Assembly (NCBI RefSeq): GCF_000931465.1
Contig: NZ_CP010892.1
Span: 4,115,388 to 4,179,387, forward strand
DNA from: Pseudomonas sp. MRSN 12121
Lineage (GTDB): Bacteria; Pseudomonadota; Gammaproteobacteria; Pseudomonadales; Pseudomonadaceae
DNA: 64,000 nucleotides
Reading direction: 5' to 3'
Positions 59,932-64,000 of this stretch are shown piece by piece. Below the pieces are notes generated by a model. It ran no database searches. It was not told where the DNA came from and saw nothing but the letters and a program-made list of their open reading frames with translations. Numbering within the stretch: the first letter of the stretch is position 1; the number at the start of each line of letters is the position of its first letter. The translations under genes were made by a program, and so were the position numbers.

Positions 59932-62900
59932 GGGTGGCTCTCCTCCAGGCGCGTCAGCCTTTGCCGGGCGGGCCGCTCGAAGCGCGCCGCCAGCCTACGC
60001 ACCAACACATAGAAAACCGGCGTCAGGAACAGGCCGAACAGCGTCACCCCGAGCATCCCGGCGAACACCGCGACGCCCATGGCCTGGCGCATCTCGGCCC
60101 CGGCGCCGCTGGCCAGGACCAGCGGCACGACCCCGGCGATAAAGGCGAACGAGGTCATCAGGATCGGCCGCAGGCGCAAGCGGCAGGCCTCGACGACCGC
60201 CTCCAGCGTGCTCGATCCCCCGGCCTCCAGGCTGCGGGCGAACTCGACGATGAGGATGGCGTTCTTGGCGGCCAGGCCGACCAGCACCACCAGCCCGATC
60301 TGCACGAAGACGTTGTTGTCGCCGTCCACCAGCCATACCCCGATGATCGCGCTCAACAGGCACATCGGCACGATCAGCAGCACCGCCAGGGGCAGCAGCC
60401 AACTGTTGTATTGCGCGGCGAGAATCAGATAGGCGAGCAGCACGCACAGCGGGAAGATGAACAGCGCCGAATCGCCGGCGAGTTTCTGCTGGTACGTGAG
60501 GTCGGTCCACTCGAAGGTCATGCCGTCCGGCAGCTGCTCCTTTGCCAGGCGCTCCATGAGCGCGACCGCCTGCCCCGAACTGACGCCCGCCATCGCGCCA
60601 CCGGAAATATCGGCCGAGGGGTAGCCGTTGTAGTGGATCACCCGATCCGGCCCGGAGCCCGGCGTGACCGTGACGAACGAGGACAACGGCAGCATCGCCC
60701 CGGCCGCGTTGCGCACCTGCAAGCGGCCGATGGCTTCGGCCTGCATGCGGTAATCCGCGTCGGCCTGCGCCGTGACCTTGTAGGTGCGGCCGAAGCGGTT
60801 GAAGTCGTTGACGTACAGCGAGCCGAGATAGACCTGCAGCGTCTCGAACACGTCCGCCAGGTGCACGCCCTGGCTCTTGGCCTGGGTCCGGTCGACCACC
60901 ACGTCGAGCTGCGGGGCGTTGATGTCGAAACTGGTCATCAGCCCGGCCAGTTGCCCCGACTCGTTGGCCTTGAGCATTAGCAACCGGGTCTGCCGGGCCA
61001 GGGCCTCGAGCCCGGCGCCGCCGCGGTCCTCGACCTGCATCTTGAACCCGCCCGTGGCGCCGAGGCCCGGCACCGGCGGTGGCGGGAACACCCCGAGGAA
61101 GCCGTCGGGAATCCCGGCGAACCGGGCTTGCAGGCGCCCGGCGATGGCCACGGCGCCGAGGTCGGCGCTGGTGCGCGCCTCGAACGGGTCGAGCATGATG
61201 AAGATCACCGCGGCGTTCGGCACGTTGACGAAACCATTGACCGACAGCCCGGGAAACGCCACCACGCTTTCGACCCCGTGCTCGGCCAGGGCGATGTTCG
61301 ACATCTGCTTGACCACCGCTTCGGTGCGGTCCAGGGAGGCCGCGTTCGGCAGCTGGGCGATGGCGACCAGGTAATATTTGTCCTGCATCGGCACGAAGCC
61401 CGGCGGGACGGCCTTGAAGCCGAGGAAGGTCAGCCCGAGCAGCCCGGCGTAGACCAGCAGCGCCACCGCGCTGACCCGCACCACCTTGCGCACCGTGTTG
61501 CCATAGGCCTGCGGCGCCTGCTGGAACGGCCGGCCGAGCGTCTGCAGCGCCCGCGCCGCACGGCCCCGCAGGCTGTGCGCCGGCGCCGGTGTCGCGGCGT
61601 GGCGCGGACGCAACAGCAAGCCGGCGAGCGCCGGGCTGAGCGTCAGCGAGTTGACCGCCGAAAGGATGGTCGAGATGGCGATGGTCAGCGCGAACTGGCG
61701 ATAGAACTCACCCTGCAGGCCGCTCAGGAAAGCGGTCGGGATGAACACCGCCGCGAGCACCGAGGTGATCGCGATGATCGGGCCGGTCACCTCGTCCATG
61801 GCGCGCCGTGCCGCCTCCGTGGGCGCCTCGCCATTCTCGATGTGGCGCTCGACGTTCTCGACCACCACGATCGCGTCGTCGACGACGATGCCGATCGACA
61901 GCACCAGCCCGAACAGCGACAGGGTATTGAGCGAGAAGCCCATCAGGTGCATGACGGCGAAGGTGCCGACCAGCGACACCGGCACGGCCAGCAGCGGGAT
62001 CAGCGACGCCCGCCAGCTGCGCAGGAACACCACGACCACGACCACCACCAGCAGGATCGCCTCGAGCAAGGTGGTGGCCACCGTCTGCAACGAGGCGCGG
62101 ACAAACACCGTCGGGTCATAGGCGATCCGCGAGCTGAGCCCGGCCGGGAAATCGGCTTCCAGGCGCTGGATGGTGTCCCGCACCGCCTGGGCCACATCGA
62201 GCGCGTTGGCCCCCGGGCTCTGGATGATCTGCAACGCCACGGCCGGTTCGCCGTCGAGCAGGCTGCGCAAGGCATAGGCATCGCCGCCCATCTCGATCCG
62301 CGCGACATCGCGCAGGCGCGTCACCTGACCGTTGTCGCCGATGCGCAGGATGATGTCGGCGAATTGCTCCTCGTCGCTCAGGCGGCCCAGGGTGTTCACC
62401 GTGACCTGGAAGGCGGCGGTGGAATCGGGCGCCTGGCCGACCGAACCGGCCGCCACCTGCACGTTCTGTTCGCGCACCGCGGCAATCACCTCGCCGGCGG
62501 TCAGCCCGCGAGCGGCAATCAGGTCCGGATCGAGCCACAGGCGCATGCTGTATTCGCCCGCGCCCCACACCAGGACATCGCTGATGCCCGGCAGGCGGGA
62601 CAACTCATCGCGCACCTGCAGATAGGCGTAGTTCGAGATATAGAGCGGGTCGTAACGTTTGTCCGGCGACAGCAGGTGCACCACCATCAGGATGTCCGGC
62701 GAGGTCTTCTGCGTGACTACGCCCTGGCGCTGCACTTCTTCCGGCAGGCGCGACAGCACCCGCGAGACGCGGTTCTGCACCTGCACCTGCGCCATGTCGG
62801 CATTCGTCCCCTGGGCGAAGGTAACGGTGAGGATCAGGCGGCCGTCGGTGGCCGACTGCGAAGCCATGTACAGCATGCCCTCCACCCCGGTGATCGCCTG

Positions 62901-63104
62901 TTCGAGCGGCGCCGCCACCGTTTCGGCGATCACCTTGGGATTGGCCCCCGGATAGGAAGCGGTCACTTGCACCGTCGGCGGCGTCACCGCCGGGTACTCG
63001 CTGAGCGGCAACTGGAAGAACGCGACGATGCCGGCAATCATCATCAGGATCGACAGCACGATGGCGAAGATCGGGCGATCGATGAAGAAGCGAGGGAAGG
63101 TCAT
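59928..63104 (-). CDS. mexQ: RND efflux pump inner membrane transporter
   Basis: A 1058-residue HAE1-type RND pump. It starts MTFPRFFIDRPIFAIVLSIL; the proton-relay motif VVDDAIVVVENVER is intact in helix 4, and the second half mirrors the first. It is close in length to P. aeruginosa MexQ. Three-gene order adaptor-pump-channel with 4-nt overlaps shows one operon. In P. aeruginosa mexPQ-opmE is in the CueR regulon, so the pump may export copper-linked compounds, possibly fluopsin C. That substrate is inference. Confidence 0.92.
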   Translation of the reverse strand: MTFPRFFIDRPIFAIVLSILMMIAGIVAFFQLPLSEYPAVTPPTVQVTASYPGANPKVIAETVAAPLEQAITGVEGMLYMASQSATDGRLILTVTFAQGTNADMAQVQVQNRVSRVLSRLPEEVQRQGVVTQKTSPDILMVVHLLSPDKRYDPLYISNYAYLQVRDELSRLPGISDVLVWGAGEYSMRLWLDPDLIAARGLTAGEVIAAVREQNVQVAAGSVGQAPDSTAAFQVTVNTLGRLSDEEQFADIILRIGDNGQVTRLRDVARIEMGGDAYALRSLLDGEPAVALQIIQSPGANALDVAQAVRDTIQRLEADFPAGLSSRIAYDPTVFVRASLQTVATTLLEAILLVVVVVVVFLRSWRASLIPLLAVPVSLVGTFAVMHLMGFSLNTLSLFGLVLSIGIVVDDAIVVVENVERHIENGEAPTEAARRAMDEVTGPIIAITSVLAAVFIPTAFLSGLQGEFYRQFALTIAISTILSAVNSLTLSPALAGLLLRPRHAATPAPAHSLRGRAARALQTLGRPFQQAPQAYGNTVRKVVRVSAVALLVYAGLLGLTFLGFKAVPPGFVPMQDKYYLVAIAQLPNAASLDRTEAVVKQMSNIALAEHGVESVVAFPGLSVNGFVNVPNAAVIFIMLDPFEARTSADLGAVAIAGRLQARFAGIPDGFLGVFPPPPVPGLGATGGFKMQVEDRGGAGLEALARQTRLLMLKANESGQLAGLMTSFDINAPQLDVVVDRTQAKSQGVHLADVFETLQVYLGSLYVNDFNRFGRTYKVTAQADADYRMQAEAIGRLQVRNAAGAMLPLSSFVTVTPGSGPDRVIHYNGYPSADISGGAMAGVSSGQAVALMERLAKEQLPDGMTFEWTDLTYQQKLAGDSALFIFPLCVLLAYLILAAQYNSWLLPLAVLLIVPMCLLSAIIGVWLVDGDNNVFVQIGLVVLVGLAAKNAILIVEFARSLEAGGSSTLEAVVEACRLRLRPILMTSFAFIAGVVPLVLASGAGAEMRQAMGVAVFAGMLGVTLFGLFLTPVFYVLVRRLAARFERPARQRLTRLEESHP

Positions 63105-64000
63105 GGCGCCACCCCCACGGTCTGCCCCAGGTCGACAGGCGTCCCGTCGATCTCGGCGATCTGCGGCGTGATCTGCATGTCCGGACGGACCAGGCCCTTG
63201 ACCACGATGCGCTCGCCCGGCCGCAGGCCCTGCCTGATCACCCGCAGGCCATCGACCATCGGGCCGGGCTCCACCGGCCGGTACTGGGTCTTGTCATCCT
63301 CGCCGACCACCAGCACGTAGCGGCTGCCCTGGTCGGTGCCGATCGACTGGTCGGAAATCAGCACCTGCTCTTGCGGCTCGCCGGTCTCCAGCCTGATCCG
63401 GGCGAACAGCCCGGGGGTCAATTGCCCATCGGGGTTGTCGACGAGCGCGCGGACCCGCACCGTCCCGGTCCCGCGATCGGCGGTGTTGGACAGGAAGTCC
63501 AGGCGGCTGGGACGCGAATGGCCCTGGTCGGTGAGCAACGCCACCATCACCCTGGGCGCCTCGGCGGCCGTCTTGGCCCGGCTCGGCGCGAGCGAGCGCA
63601 GGTAGGTGCGCTCGTCGACATCGAAATACACATGCAGCGGATCGGTCGAGACAATGGTGGTGAGCGGCGTGACGCCATTGGTGACGTAGTTGCCCTCGGT
63701 GACGAGGGTGCGGCCGACCCGCCCGCTGATCGGCGCGGTGACGCGGGTGAAGCTCAGGTCCAGTTGCGCGGCATCCAGCGCGGCCCTGGCGGCGTCGACC
63801 TGGGCCTTGCTCGCCTTGCGCGAGGCGATGGCCGAGTCCAGGCGCTCACGGGCCACCACCTTCCTGGCGAACAGCTGTTCGGCGCGGGCATGGTCCGCCT
63901 GGGCCAGCATCGAGGCCGCTTCGGCCTCCCGCAGACGCGCCGTGGCGGCATCCAGCGCCGCCTGGAAAACCCGCGGGTCGATGAGGAACAGCCGGCTGCC
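63101..64000 (-). CDS. mexP: RND periplasmic adaptor (3' part, cut by window edge)
   Basis: The last 299 residues of a membrane fusion protein; the frame is open to base 64000, so the N-terminus (signal and lipidation part) is missing. It begins in SRLFLIDPRVFQAALDAA, the first lipoyl strand, followed by the alpha hairpin (FARKVVARERLDSAIASRKA), the second lipoyl half (ITAPISGRVGRTLVTEGNYV written as VTAPISGRVG here) and the beta-barrel. It overlaps mexQ by 4 nt. Confidence 0.92.
   Translation of the reverse strand, partial: GSRLFLIDPRVFQAALDAATARLREAEAASMLAQADHARAEQLFARKVVARERLDSAIASRKASKAQVDAARAALDAAQLDLSFTRVTAPISGRVGRTLVTEGNYVTNGVTPLTTIVSTDPLHVYFDVDERTYLRSLAPSRAKTAAEAPRVMVALLTDQGHSRPSRLDFLSNTADRGTGTVRVRALVDNPDGQLTPGLFARIRLETGEPQEQVLISDQSIGTDQGSRYVLVVGEDDKTQYRPVEPGPMVDGLRVIRQGLRPGERIVVKGLVRPDMQITPQIAEIDGTPVDLGQTVGVAP

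Noticed and set aside
61128..63320. A 730-codon open frame antisense to mexQ/mexP
   Set aside because: It crosses two well-supported genes, is His/Arg/Gln-rich and has no domain.

Overview
The window reads as chromosome of a GC-rich gammaproteobacterium, almost certainly a Pseudomonas of the fluorescens/chlororaphis/protegens type. The evidence is the MexPQ-OpmE efflux genes, the fluopsin-type copper cluster, the codon use, and a Mu-like prophage whose gene set resembles Burkholderia phage BcepMu. No tRNA, rRNA or CRISPR array was seen. The species call is inference.

Region 1 (about 1-33.6 kb) is a transposable Myoviridae-type prophage. Its left end lies outside the window. It is divergent around a repressor at 25.0-25.45 kb. 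Early genes run right (25.6-33.46 kb: gp16-like DNA-binding protein, HTH protein, DUF3102 protein, DDE transposase, AAA+ target-capture ATPase, small genes, DUF3164, GemA, Mor). Late genes run left (23.9 kb down to 1: lysis, packaging, head, tail, baseplate, fibre). Four exact copies of a 19-bp element, each just upstream of one late block, look like Mor/C-type late promoters. They split the late genes into lysis-packaging-portal, protease-capsid-sheath-tube, tail chaperone-tape measure-hub-spike, and baseplate-fibre units. Accessory genes ('morons') sit at the unit borders: 3498-4301, 10704-11147, and 24006-24422 with 24480-24983. The tail chaperone carries a +1/-2 type frameshift product, and Rz1 is nested in Rz.

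Region 2 (33.7-34.5 kb) is a tandem array of five ~120-bp nested-palindrome repeats. It is followed by a small protein with a YopT/AvrPphB-like Cys-His-Asp triad (34675-35181).

Region 3 (35.4-48 kb) is a type I secretion locus. It holds a 2170-residue secreted protein with eight near-identical ~153-residue T1SS-143/DUF5801-type repeats, a strong terminator, a LuxR-type regulator whose receiver domain lacks the phospho-acceptor Asp, and a leftward ABC-HlyD-TolC operon.

Region 4 (48.4-64 kb) is a copper-response island, all leftward: mexP (cut by the window edge)-mexQ-opmE, copA, copZ, then five genes matching the fluopsin C pathway (two haem-oxygenase-like diiron enzymes, two fumarase-superfamily lyases, one methyltransferase). 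Three promoters in this island have TTGACC, a 19-bp spacer and a dyad, the hallmark of MerR/CueR control. The likely logic is that copper triggers CueR, which turns on copper export (CopA, CopZ), synthesis of a thiohydroxamate that fixes copper as an antibiotic complex, and probably its export by the RND pump. The gene order is that recalled for P. aeruginosa PA3515-PA3523, except that copA lies between copZ and opmE.
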